Shown piece after piece: positions 1 to 7,295 of a DNA stretch of 38,109 nucleotides (the first letter of the stretch is position 1; each line of letters starts with the position of its first letter). Source of the DNA: Pseudomonadota bacterium (GTDB lineage: Bacteria > Pseudomonadota > Alphaproteobacteria > Caulobacterales > Caulobacteraceae); contig JAFAEC010000163.1 of the NCBI GenBank assembly GCA_023424215.1, positions 1 through 38,109 of the forward strand, given 5' to 3'. Position numbers and translations under genes: made by a program. The notes beneath the pieces are model-generated. The model was given only the letters and a program-made list of their open reading frames with translations. It was not told the origin of the DNA and did no database searches.

Positions 1-1959
1 CTGATCAAGGCGGACGTCAAGGAGCACCTGACCGCCGAGAACGCCTACCGTGAGGCGATGATGGCCTCGACCGTACCGCTGCAGACGCAGATGTTCGAGG
101 AGATGAAGGGCCGCATCAAGGAGGACGACAGCTCGGTCCCCGCCCCTGACGGCCCCTGGGCCTATTACACCGAGTACCGGACCGGGGATCAGCATCCCCG
201 CTTCATGCGCAGGCCCCGCGGCGGCGCCGGTGGCCCGCAGATGCTTCTGGACGCCAACGCCCTCGCCGCCGGCAAGGCCTATTCGGAGGTATCGGCGGCC
301 GACCACAGCCCCGACCACGCCCTGTTCGCCTACGCCGAGGACGCTCAGGGCTCCGAGGTGCATCAGATCTATATGAAGGACCTCTCGACCGGCGAGGTTC
401 TGCCCGACCCGATCCAGTCGGCCACCGGCAACTTCACCTTCTCGCCCGACAGCCGGTGGATCTTCTGGACCAACCGCGACGACAACGGCCGCCCCGACAA
501 GATCTTCCGTCGCCCGGCCCGCGGCGGCGAAACCACCCTGGTCTACGAGGAGGCCGACGACGGCATGTTCCTCGGCGTCGGGCGCAGCTCCGACGACCGC
601 TTCGTGCTAATCTCGATCGAGAACCAGGAGACCTCCGAGGTCCGCTACCTGCCGGCCGACGACGCAGCCGGGACGCCGCGGGTGCTGGACGCGCGCGTGA
701 CCGCCCGCCGCTACGACGCCGACCACTGGGGCGACCGCTGGGTGATCCGCACCAACGCCGACGACGCGATCGACTTCAAGATCGTCGAAGCCCCGACCGA
801 GGCTCCGGCCAGGGCGAACTGGAAGGACCTGGTTCCGCACACGCCGGGGCGGTTCATCGAGGGCATGGCCCTGGTGAAGGACTTCCTCGGCCGGCAGGAG
901 CGCGCCGACGCCAACACGAAGATCGTCATTCGCGACCGCGCTGGCGCCGAGCACGAGATCGGCGTGGACGAGCCCGCCTACGCCCTGTCGCTGGGCGGCG
1001 CCTCGGAGTTCGACACCACGGTCATGCGCTACGGCTACAACTCGCCGTCGACCCCGACCTCGACCTACGACTACGACCTCGCCACCCGCGAGCGCACCCT
1101 GCGCAAGGTGCAGGAGGTGCCGTCGGGCCACGATCCGGCCGACTACGTCGTCGAGCGGCTGAACGCGCCGGCCGCCGACGGCGAACTGGTGCCGGTGACC
1201 CTGGTGCGCCGGAAGACGACGCCCGTCGACGGCTCGGCCCCGTTGCTGCTGTACGGCTACGGCTCGTACGGCATCCCGATGCCGGCCAGCTTCTCGACCA
1301 ACCGGCTGTCGCTGGTCGACCGCGGCTGGATCTACGCCATCGCCCACATCCGGGGCGGCTCGGACAAGGGCTGGGACTGGTTCCTGTCGGCGCGGCGGAT
1401 GACCAAGAAGAACACCTTCACCGACTTCATCGCCGCCGCCGAGCACCTGATCGACCGCAACTACGCCCGGGCCGGAAACATCGTCGCCCAGGGCGGGTCG
1501 GCCGGCGGCCTACTGATCGGGGCGGTGACGAACATTCGGCCCGACCTGTGGGCCGGGGTCATCGGCCAGGTGCCGTTCGTCGACGTCATCAACACGATGA
1601 GCGACACCTCGCTGCCGCTGACGCCGCCGGAGTGGCCGGAGTGGGGCAATCCGATCGAGGATCCCGAGGCCTACGACTACATGTTCTCCTACAGCCCCTA
1701 CGACCAGGTGGCTCCCGGGGCCTACCCGGCGGTGCTGGCCACCGGCGGGCTGTCGGACCCGCGGGTGACCTACTGGGAGCCGGAGAAGTGGGTGGCGCGG
1801 CTTCGGCCCGCGACCACCTCGGACAAGCCGGTGCTGCTGAAGATCAACATGGAGGCCGGCCACGGCGGGGCTTCGGGCCGCTTCGACTACCTGAAGGAGG
1901 TCGCCCACGACTACGCCTTCGCTGTGTGGGCGGTCGAGAAGGGCTGGGAGCGGCTCTGA
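1..1959 (+). CDS. ptrB: Oligopeptidase B (S9A prolyl oligopeptidase family), 5' truncated
   Basis: This serine peptidase cleaves short peptides after basic residues, probably in the cytoplasm or periplasm. The reading frame is open from base 1 and 652 residues are visible. The family is usually about 680-700 residues, so a few dozen N-terminal residues lie outside the window. The N-terminal half is the beta-propeller that gates access. The C-terminal half is an alpha/beta hydrolase with Ser in GGSAGG (fragment residue 500), Asp in GLSDPRV (586) and His in EAGHGG (621). The spacing of about 86 and 35 residues is that of the family triad. The PPEWPEWGNP segment after the nucleophile is typical of oligopeptidase B. 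The next gene is convergent, 16 bases beyond the stop. Identification is firm; physiological substrates are unknown. Confidence 0.95.
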   Translation: MIKADVKEHLTAENAYREAMMASTVPLQTQMFEEMKGRIKEDDSSVPAPDGPWAYYTEYRTGDQHPRFMRRPRGGAGGPQMLLDANALAAGKAYSEVSAADHSPDHALFAYAEDAQGSEVHQIYMKDLSTGEVLPDPIQSATGNFTFSPDSRWIFWTNRDDNGRPDKIFRRPARGGETTLVYEEADDGMFLGVGRSSDDRFVLISIENQETSEVRYLPADDAAGTPRVLDARVTARRYDADHWGDRWVIRTNADDAIDFKIVEAPTEAPARANWKDLVPHTPGRFIEGMALVKDFLGRQERADANTKIVIRDRAGAEHEIGVDEPAYALSLGGASEFDTTVMRYGYNSPSTPTSTYDYDLATRERTLRKVQEVPSGHDPADYVVERLNAPAADGELVPVTLVRRKTTPVDGSAPLLLYGYGSYGIPMPASFSTNRLSLVDRGWIYAIAHIRGGSDKGWDWFLSARRMTKKNTFTDFIAAAEHLIDRNYARAGNIVAQGGSAGGLLIGAVTNIRPDLWAGVIGQVPFVDVINTMSDTSLPLTPPEWPEWGNPIEDPEAYDYMFSYSPYDQVAPGAYPAVLATGGLSDPRVTYWEPEKWVARLRPATTSDKPVLLKINMEAGHGGASGRFDYLKEVAHDYAFAVWAVEKGWERL

Positions 1960-1975
1960 GCCGCGCCCCTGCCGG

Positions 1976-2443
1976 CTAGGGGTCGAGCGTCCAGGTGTAG
2001 ACCCCCGGCTGGGTGGCCGAGGCCGGAACGAAGTTGCGCAGCTCCTGCCACGACTTGCACTCGCTCGAACCGTCCGAGTGGAAGGCGTACGGCCCGGGAT
2101 ACTCCACGCAGAGGCTGTGGTTGCCCTGCCAGCGGCGGCCGGAGCCGTCCATCGCATCGGCGTAGAAGTAGAAGTTGGCGTTGTCGGTGGTGACCAGGTT
2201 CGAACAGGCGCCGTCGGCGACGTCGTACCAGCCGCGATTTATGAACTGGCTGGCGCCGACTTCGACATAGGAGACCGCGACCTTGGCGTTGCGTCCGCTG
2301 TTGTTGCACACGCGCAGTTCGACAGTGGGCCTCTCGTTGCCTCCGGTTGCGACCACAGTCCCTGGGCCGGGCTTGGCCTGCGCCCATGCGACCGGTGCGG
2401 CGGCGACCGAGACGGCCAGCGAGGCGACGAACAATGTCTTCAT
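1976..2443 (-). CDS. Secreted DUF1036 protein
   Basis: A 155-residue protein with a clear signal peptide (MKTLFVASLAVSVAAAPVAWAQA, cleavage near residue 22), so it is probably periplasmic. The mature part matches the DUF1036 pattern: LRVCNNSG near the start, a GWYDV segment, an aromatic FYFYAD strand, and four spaced cysteines (VCNN, GACSN, LCVE, ECKSW) that could form two disulfides. The start is supported by a strong purine-rich ribosome binding site (AAGGGGGAAG) just upstream of the ATG. A longer open frame continues further upstream but would bury the signal peptide. DUF1036 has no established function. The gene stands alone, convergent with ptrB and divergent from the acetyltransferase gene that follows. 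Confidence 0.85.
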   Translation of the reverse strand: MKTLFVASLAVSVAAAPVAWAQAKPGPGTVVATGGNERPTVELRVCNNSGRNAKVAVSYVEVGASQFINRGWYDVADGACSNLVTTDNANFYFYADAMDGSGRRWQGNHSLCVEYPGPYAFHSDGSSECKSWQELRNFVPASATQPGVYTWTLDP

Positions 2444-2524
2444 GGCTTCCCCCTTCTCCCCATCAACCAAGCATAGCAAAACTGGCTGGACTCTCCAGTG
2501 ACGAGCGCTGACGAAGGAGCCCTC

Positions 2525-3079
2525 ATGAGCCTCACCCTGCGTCCCGCCCGGCTGGATGACCTTGAGGCCGTCGCGACCCTCTACGGACGGGAGGTCGAGA
2601 ACGGCACGGCCACCTTCGAGCTCACGCCGCCGGCCCCGGCCGAGATGGGCCGCCGGCTCACCGCCGTGCAGGCCGCCGGCCTGCCGTGGCTGGCGGCCGA
2701 ACTGGACGGCGAGTTCGCCGGCTATGCCTACGCCTCGCCCTTCCGCCCGCGTCCTGCCTACCGGTATGGCGTGGAGGTCTCGATCTACGTCGAAGCGGCG
2801 GCGCGGGGGCGCGGCGTCGGTCGGGGACTGCTCGCGGCCCTGATCGAGGCGATCCGCGATCGGGGCCTGCGCCATCTCATCGCCGCGATCAGCGACAGCG
2901 CCACCAGCGACGCCTCCATCGCCCTGCACCGCTCGGCCGGCTTCGAGACGGTGGGACGGTACCGGCAGGTCGGCTGGAAGTTCGATCGCTGGCTGGACGT
3001 GACCTTGATGCAGCTGGACCTCGCGCCCGACGGCGACCCTCCGCGCGGCCCCGGTCTCCAGCTGGGCGGCCCGGCCTGA
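2525..3079 (+). CDS. GNAT N-acetyltransferase, phosphinothricin acetyltransferase-like
   Basis: A 184-residue acetyl-CoA-dependent N-acetyltransferase. The N-terminus (LTLRPARLDDLEAV) is the usual first strand and helix of the GNAT fold. The acetyl-CoA loop is in ARGRGVGRGLL near residue 100. The C-terminal SAGFETVGRYRQVGWKF followed by RWLDV is characteristic of the Pat/Bar/YncA subgroup, which acetylates amino-acid-like substrates such as phosphinothricin or methionine sulfoximine and sulfone. The ATG is chosen because GAAGGAG lies 6 bases upstream; an in-frame GTG at 2498 has no ribosome binding site. The actual substrate cannot be read from the sequence, and most members are not true herbicide-resistance enzymes. 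Confidence 0.88.
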   Translation: MSLTLRPARLDDLEAVATLYGREVENGTATFELTPPAPAEMGRRLTAVQAAGLPWLAAELDGEFAGYAYASPFRPRPAYRYGVEVSIYVEAAARGRGVGRGLLAALIEAIRDRGLRHLIAAISDSATSDASIALHRSAGFETVGRYRQVGWKFDRWLDVTLMQLDLAPDGDPPRGPGLQLGGPA

Positions 3080-3110
3080 ACCAGCCGCCGCCCCACCCTC
3101 CCGGCGGAAC

Positions 3111-3566
3111 TCAGTGCGGCGCGATGTCTTCGGGCGGGGTCGTCAACCAGGGCGCCAGGCGAAAGCGACGCGGGGCGTCTCCCACTGTGCGGTGAAGGAT
3201 GAACTGCCGGGCGAACCGCACCACCGCCCGGATCGTCTGCTCGTCGAACGGCTTCGACACGGCCCCGAGAGCGCCGGAGAAGCCGTCGGGGATCTGTTCC
3301 AGGTTGGCGGTCAGGAAGACCACCGCCGTCCCCTGTTCCGCGACCAGCCGTCGGGCGATCTGCGGGCCGGTCACCCCATCGAGAAGGTTGACGTCGATGA
3401 ACGCCAGATCGGGGCGGTCCCGGTCGGCGATGGCGTAGGCGCCCGTACGATCCATGGCGCAGCCGACGACGTCGCAACCGCTGTCGGCAAGGATCAACTC
3501 GAGCTCCATGGCGAGAAGCGCCTGATCCTCGACGATCATGACTCGCAGATCGGGCAGGTGCGCCAC
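3111..3566 (-). CDS. Single-domain response regulator (CheY-like receiver)
   Basis: A 151-residue receiver domain with no DNA-binding or enzymatic output. It has the acidic pair in MIVEDQAL, the phospho-acceptor Asp in AFIDVNLLDG, the conserved Thr in VVFLTAN and the Lys in AVSKPFDEQ. About 40 residues follow the last helix and contain no recognisable domain. The proposed start is GTG at 3566, preceded by GGGGAAG; it keeps the first beta strand (LRVMIVED). The ATG at 3539 would cut that strand. The gene is divergent from a small soluble HWE-type histidine kinase with a 129-base gap, so the two are probably cognate. Standalone receivers of this kind usually act as phosphate sinks or phosphorelay intermediates; that role is inference here. 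Confidence 0.88.
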   Translation of the reverse strand: MAHLPDLRVMIVEDQALLAMELELILADSGCDVVGCAMDRTGAYAIADRDRPDLAFIDVNLLDGVTGPQIARRLVAEQGTAVVFLTANLEQIPDGFSGALGAVSKPFDEQTIRAVVRFARQFILHRTVGDAPRRFRLAPWLTTPPEDIAPH

Positions 3567-3695
3567 TCGACTTCCCCAAGGCTGACCGGACCCGTTTACC
3601 ACCTTGTGTCCGATAGCGGACAGCCAAACGCCCCAATGGCCAATTGGTTCGGACTGGGCTAGGAATTCCCGCCAAATCAACGGGCCGGGGAAAAG

Positions 3696-4292
3696 ATGAC
3701 GGCGGCGGAACACCGGTCTGGCGAGCCTCAGCAACGTCCGCTCCACGGCTACGGCCTGCTGCAGACGCTGGTCGGCATACGCCTGCGCGCCGTCAATGAT
3801 CCCGAGAGCCGGCGTCACCTCGCCTGGGTCAGCGACATGGCCGCGGCCATCGACTTGCTGGGCCGCCGGATGGCCGGGGGGAAGGTCGACTTCGCCGGCT
3901 ACCTTGAGGACGTCGCCGCCTTCTGGACCCGCGCCTGCGGAGCACGGCCCGTTCGGCTGGAGGTGCGCGGCCAGGCGACGCTGCTGCCGGACAGCCACCT
4001 CCTGCCGATGGCGATCATCACCCACGAACTCATCGCCAATGCGTGCCGACACGCCTTTCCCGAGGGCCGCCGCGGTTCGATCGCCGTGGCCTTCTCGCGC
4101 GCCGTCGACGGGGTCAGCCTGGTGGTGCGGGACTCCGGCGTCGGCGCGGAGAAGCTTGAGCCCGGCGAGGGCCTGAACCTGGTCGCTGGCCTCGTCGAAC
4201 ATCTCGGCGGGACCATCAGCGTGGAAACGGCGCCTGACGCCGGCGTGGGCGTCCGCATCAGGCTTCCGCTCGACGGACCCCCGGCCCACTGA
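3696..4292 (+). CDS. Soluble histidine kinase-like protein (HisKA_2/HWE type) with unusual H-box
   Basis: A 198-residue protein with a dimerisation/phosphotransfer region (about 15-75) and a kinase ATPase domain (about 85-195). It has no sensor domain and no membrane segment. The ATPase motifs are intact: N-box HELIANACRHAF, G1 box RDSGVG and a glycine-rich G2 region GEGLNLV, with the short ATP lid of the HisKA_2/HWE families. The H-box is odd: LHGYGLLQTL stands where relatives have H-R-V-K-N-N-L-Q, so the only His is one residue out of register and the Lys/Asn residues are gone. GGGGAAAAG precedes the ATG. It is divergently paired with a receiver-only gene. It may be a kinase or a ChpT-like phosphotransferase. 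Confidence 0.82.
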   Translation: MTAAEHRSGEPQQRPLHGYGLLQTLVGIRLRAVNDPESRRHLAWVSDMAAAIDLLGRRMAGGKVDFAGYLEDVAAFWTRACGARPVRLEVRGQATLLPDSHLLPMAIITHELIANACRHAFPEGRRGSIAVAFSRAVDGVSLVVRDSGVGAEKLEPGEGLNLVAGLVEHLGGTISVETAPDAGVGVRIRLPLDGPPAH

Positions 4293-4331
4293 GCCAGCGG
4301 AACGGGCGGGCCCCGCGCGGGTTGGAAGGAG

Positions 4332-4577
4332 ATGTCCGACCCGAAGCCGTCACCCTCCTCCGGATCGCTGAACACGCCTGCGAGCCCTGGCCCGCCCGCG
4401 GGGGACTTCGGCGCTCCCGCAGATGAACTGCTCGTGGATGGTCAGGAGGAGGTCTTCTCCCGCTCGGAGGTGGAGAGCGGCCGAATCGAACACCTGTCCG
4501 AAGCGGGGGGCAGCGTGGATCGGGATGCCGGGCCGCGGCCGCCGGGAGGATCGCCGGCCGACCGGAGCCGCTCCTAG
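4332..4577 (+). CDS. Doubtful small proline/serine-rich protein
   Basis: An 81-residue open frame with no recognisable domain, rich in Pro, Ser, Gly and Glu. Against it: third-position GC is about 80 %, low for this genome, and the purine-rich GGAAGGAG abuts the ATG with almost no spacing. For it: it fills a gap after the kinase gene, and its TAG stop interlocks with the stop of the convergent gene (shared CTAG), an arrangement seen three more times in this window. The opposite strand is also open here, so it may be a chance frame. Confidence 0.28.
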   Translation: MSDPKPSPSSGSLNTPASPGPPAGDFGAPADELLVDGQEEVFSRSEVESGRIEHLSEAGGSVDRDAGPRPPGGSPADRSRS

Positions 4578-4813
4578 GGATCGAACGACCTTGGCTCCTC
4601 GAGCGGCGCGATGAAAAGGCGATCGCACTCGTTCCGGTCGTTGGAGAGCGGAATGACGGTGACACGGTCGTCGGCGGCGTCGATCACCTCGGCGACCACC
4701 TGCTCGAACACCTTCTCCTTGCCAGGTCGTCGAAAGAGCACGACGCCGTCCTTGGCGTCGAGGACTCCATAGGCGGGAGAACCTTCAAGCAGGCTGTCGA
4801 GATGGAACGCCAT
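4574..4813 (-). CDS. Small hypothetical protein
   Basis: A 79-residue acidic protein, probably cytoplasmic, with no signal peptide or membrane segment. The composition looks genuinely protein-like, with alternating hydrophobic strands (GVVLFRR, RVTVIPL, RLFIAPL), and suggests a small alpha/beta or all-beta fold. I do not recognise the family. It starts at the first ATG in frame; only a weak ribosome binding site (GATGGCGG) is visible. It lies between the kinase region and the tRNA-Gln gene and shares its CTAG stop with the doubtful frame on the other strand. Confidence 0.55.
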   Translation of the reverse strand: MAFHLDSLLEGSPAYGVLDAKDGVVLFRRPGKEKVFEQVVAEVIDAADDRVTVIPLSNDRNECDRLFIAPLEEPRSFDP

Positions 4814-4885
4814 CCGCCATCAATGTCGGAAGTCGGGATTTGGTTCACCAGGACGGCGCCGACGCGCCATTCGACCGGAAGCGGA

Positions 4886-4959
4886 TGGCTGGGGAACTAG
4901 GACTCGAACCTAGAATGACGGTACCAAAAACCGTAGTGTTACCATTACACCATTCCCCA
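4886..4959 (-). tRNA. tRNA-Gln (anticodon TTG)
   Basis: A 74-base gene including an encoded CCA. The acceptor stem TGGGGAA pairs with TTCCCCA. The D-arm contains AATGGT, the anticodon stem ACGGT/ACCGT encloses loop TTTTGGT with anticodon TTG, and the T-arm carries GGTTCGAGTCC. This is the normal Gln(UUG) isoacceptor, and the 5' U1-A72 pair is a known tRNA-Gln identity feature. Confidence 0.96.
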
Positions 4960-4999
4960 GCAGGTCCGGCGCAGCCCCGCCCTGCGGCGGGGAGGCGGT

Positions 5000-5028
5000 C
5001 GGATACGACAAGGCCGCCAGCAACGCAA
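5000..5028 (-). promoter_or_regulatory. Candidate promoter for tRNA-Gln
   Basis: On the minus strand TTGCGT and TATCCG are separated by exactly 17 bases, placing a start site about 30-35 bases upstream of the tRNA-Gln 5' end. The -35 is fair and the -10 is weak. A GC-rich hairpin lies in the leader. Offered as a candidate only. Confidence 0.35.
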
Positions 5029-5103
5029 GCGGGCTTTTTCGCTTTGGCGAAGCTCGCTCGCGGCGGGCCTCGCAGACTATTTTCGCAGACGCGTTTTCCG
5101 CGC

Positions 5104-5132
5104 TTGCGGCCCCCCGACCCCCTCGCTATAAG
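5104..5132 (+). promoter_or_regulatory. Candidate sigma-70-type promoter for tRNA-Pro
   Basis: TTGCGG and TATAAG are separated by 17 bases, with the -10 ending 14 bases before the mature tRNA-Pro 5' end. Spacing, hexamers and position all fit a housekeeping promoter with a very short leader. Confidence 0.55.
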
Positions 5133-5146
5133 CCCGCTCCTCAAGT

Positions 5147-5223
5147 CGGAGTGTGGCTCAGTCTGGTAGAGCACTGCGTTCGGGACGCAGGGGTCGCAGG
5201 TTCGAATCCTGCCACTCCGACCA
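5147..5223 (+). tRNA. tRNA-Pro (anticodon CGG)
   Basis: A 77-base gene with encoded CCA. The acceptor stem CGGAGTG pairs with CACTCCG, the anticodon stem CTGCG/CGCAG encloses TTCGGGA with anticodon CGG, and the T-arm has GGTTCGAATCC. C1-G72 is typical of bacterial tRNA-Pro. It reads the CCG codon, which is heavily used in this genome. Confidence 0.96.
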
Positions 5224-5300
5224 TCTTCCTCCCGCCCCTTTTTCGTCGCCCGTGAGGGCGGACGCCGGACCCCGGAGGGCCCGGCCGGGAGGGAGACCCT

Positions 5301-6209
5301 CTAGCGATAAAGCACGATCTCCTCGCCCCCGGGCGTGCGACCACTGAGCCGGTTCGGCCCGCCGCGCAGGATGGCCACCGTGCCGCCGCCGGCCTTGTAG
5401 AGCACCACCTGCCGGTCCTCGATCCGCCAGCTGTTGACGAACATCAGATCGTCGAAACAGCCCGAAGCCGAACCCTGCATCGCGCCGAAGGCGGGATTGG
5501 TGGTCAGCCGCAGGGTGCACTCCCGGCGGTGCCCGGTGATGGTCGTCTCGATATGCCGCCACGTCCCGGCGTAGGCGTCCTGACTGACCGGAGCGCCCCA
5601 GCCGCCGCCGCGGCGGCGGTCGTCGTCGCGGTCTTCCGGATCGTCGGCCCTCGGCCCCGGACCGTCGTCTCCCTCGCGGCGCAGCATCAGGCCGTCGCCG
5701 AGCAGCCGGCCCTCGACCAGCGACAGGCGCGGTCCGCCCTGGTCCGACGGCCCGCGGAACAGCAGCACCTCGCCGTTCTCGACCCGCCAGTTGCTGATCT
5801 GCGCGAGGCGCGAGGGGCAGTCCTCGGTCTCGACCCCGCGAACCCCGAGGAAGCCCCGCTGGCCGAAGATCATCCGGCAGCCGCCGACGTCGCGCCCGCC
5901 ATCATCGGCCAGCCACGCGCCGAAGACGTCCTGCGGCCGCGCCGGCTCCGCCCGACGCCGCCAGTCCGGATCCTGCCGCCCGCCCTGCCCCATCAGAGCG
6001 CCGGCCAGGGCCGCGCCCAGGGCGTCCGCATCGACGGAGGCGCTGCCGCCGACGGTGGTGGCGCGCGTGGTCGTCGTGGTGGTGTTTCCCTCGCGCGTCG
6101 TAGTGGTGGTTTCGCGCGTGGTCTCGCGCGAGACCGACTGGGCCTGCGCCGACGTGGCGAGCGGCAGCAGGGCCGCGGCGGCGAGCGCGGCGGCGATGGT
6201 CCTGGACAT
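5301..6209 (-). CDS. Secreted protein with two AprI/Inh-like protease-inhibitor domains
   Basis: A 302-residue exported protein: signal peptide in residues 1-23 (ending ATSAQA), then a low-complexity Thr/Arg/Glu stretch (about 25-52), then two copies of a small beta-barrel resembling the AprI/Inh metalloprotease-inhibitor family. Copy 1 (about 95-170) runs FGAWLA to LMLRR and holds a Cys pair (GGCRMIF, TEDCPS). Copy 2 (about 215-302) runs YAGTWRH to EIVLYR, again with a Cys pair (RECTLRL, SGCFDD). Both share a W-R-[VI]-E-[ND]-G/R-[EQ]-V-[LV]-L core. Characterised Inh proteins are single-domain and plug secreted serralysin-type proteases. No such protease is next door, so the target is unknown and lysozyme-inhibitor-like roles are possible. 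GGGGG precedes the start. Confidence 0.75.
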   Translation of the reverse strand: MSRTIAAALAAAALLPLATSAQAQSVSRETTRETTTTTREGNTTTTTTRATTVGGSASVDADALGAALAGALMGQGGRQDPDWRRRAEPARPQDVFGAWLADDGGRDVGGCRMIFGQRGFLGVRGVETEDCPSRLAQISNWRVENGEVLLFRGPSDQGGPRLSLVEGRLLGDGLMLRREGDDGPGPRADDPEDRDDDRRRGGGWGAPVSQDAYAGTWRHIETTITGHRRECTLRLTTNPAFGAMQGSASGCFDDLMFVNSWRIEDRQVVLYKAGGGTVAILRGGPNRLSGRTPGGEEIVLYR

Positions 6210-6263
6210 GATGAAACCCCCGTTGGAAAACGGCGGTCAAGCTAGGCGACCGGATAGCGCCGT

Positions 6264-7295
6264 TCAATCGCGGCCGGCGCGCGCCGCGACCTCGCCCAGA
6301 TGGCTCCCGACCCGCTCTATCGGCCGCTCGCCCAGGGCGCGTCGGTGCGCCAGAAGTTCCGGCGAGCCGGCGTCGTGGTCGGCCATGAGGCGTGCGACGA
6401 AGGCGCCGGAGCGCACCTCGGCCAACACTGTGTCCATGGCGGCGCGCGAGGCCTCTCCGATCACCCGCGGCCCGGTCAGATAGGCCCCGTATTCGGCAGT
6501 GTTGGAAATGCGCGCGAAGGCCCCCGCCGGGCCGAGCCGGTGCATCAGGTCGACCACAAGCTTGAGTTCGTAGAAGCACTCGAACCACGCCACCTCGGGC
6601 GGATAGCCGGCCTCGACCAGCTTGGTGAAGGCGGCGTCGACCAGCTCCACCGTGCCGCCGCACAGCACCACCTGCTCGCCGAACAGGTCGCTCTCGCACT
6701 CGGCGGCGAAGGTGGTTTCGAGGATGCCCTTGCGGCCGCAGCCCAGCGCGGCCGCATAGGACAGGCCCAGGGTGCGCGCGCCGCCCGTGGCGTCCTGGTG
6801 CACGCCGAACAGGCAGAACACCCCCTCCCCCGCTTCATAGAGTTCACGGATGCGGGGACCGATGCCCTTGGGCGAGGCGAGGATCACGTCGAGATCAGGC
6901 CGCGGCTCGACGAGGCCGAAGCGCACCGACAGGCCGTGGGCGAAGACCAGCGCCGCGCCGGCCTTCATCGCCGGCGCCAGCTCGTCGCGCCACAGGTCGC
7001 GGTGGGCCTCGTCGGAAACCATGACGGCGACGACGTCGGCGTCAGCGGCGGCCTCCCCGGCGGTGCGCACCTCGAAACCGTCGGCGCGCGCCTTGTCACG
7101 CGTCGCGGAGTCCGCCTTCAGGCCGACGACGATGTCGGCCACGCCCGAGTCGCGCAGGTTCAGCGCATGCGTCCGCCCCTGGCTGCCGTAGCCGATCACC
7201 GCGACCCGCCGGCCCCGGATGATCGACAGGTCGCAGTCACGGTCATGGAAGACGGGGAGCGGAGCGCCTAGGTTCTCGGTCATGCAGACAGACAT
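6264..7295 (-). CDS. ilvC: Ketol-acid reductoisomerase-like protein (class I, diverged)
   Basis: Ketol-acid reductoisomerase catalyses Mg- and NAD(P)H-dependent isomeroreduction of acetolactate in branched-chain amino acid synthesis. Residues visible: Rossmann motif GYGSQG, His in FAHGLSV, metal ligands in DLFGEQ and ECFYELK, and Ser in ISNTAEYG. Length (about 340) fits class I. Departures from the usual pattern: the cofactor loop reads LKADSAT instead of L-R-x-G-S-x-S, KGPG is KGIG, and the C-terminus lacks the common MMPWI ending. This may be a paralogue rather than the main biosynthetic enzyme. GGAAGG favours the ATG at 7295; an ATG at 7283 would give 339 residues. It overlaps the divergent DUF924 gene head to head and is not next to ilvBH. 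Confidence 0.88.
   Translation of the reverse strand: MSVCMTENLGAPLPVFHDRDCDLSIIRGRRVAVIGYGSQGRTHALNLRDSGVADIVVGLKADSATRDKARADGFEVRTAGEAAADADVVAVMVSDEAHRDLWRDELAPAMKAGAALVFAHGLSVRFGLVEPRPDLDVILASPKGIGPRIRELYEAGEGVFCLFGVHQDATGGARTLGLSYAAALGCGRKGILETTFAAECESDLFGEQVVLCGGTVELVDAAFTKLVEAGYPPEVAWFECFYELKLVVDLMHRLGPAGAFARISNTAEYGAYLTGPRVIGEASRAAMDTVLAEVRSGAFVARLMADHDAGSPELLAHRRALGERPIERVGSHLGEVAARAGRD

Noticed and set aside
2498..2524. GTG at 2498 as start of the first acetyltransferase
   Set aside because: No ribosome binding site precedes it, while GAAGGAG is ideally placed before the ATG at 2525.
4299..4323. GGAAC-N16-GGTT upstream of the 4332 frame as a second EcfG promoter
   Set aside because: The -10 has a mismatch at the first base and would place the transcription start almost on the ATG. 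Not convincing beside the perfect site at 22821-22846.
4258..4665. Alternative minus-strand frames across the 4.3-4.6 kb gap
   Set aside because: Arg/Pro-rich and without start signals. They compete with the plus-strand frame at 4332, which at least has an interlocked stop. No confident gene can be called in this gap.
5224..5262. T-run and hairpin after tRNA-Pro as an intrinsic terminator
   Set aside because: On the plus strand the T-run comes before the hairpin, and on the minus strand it reads as A's, so neither orientation has terminator order.
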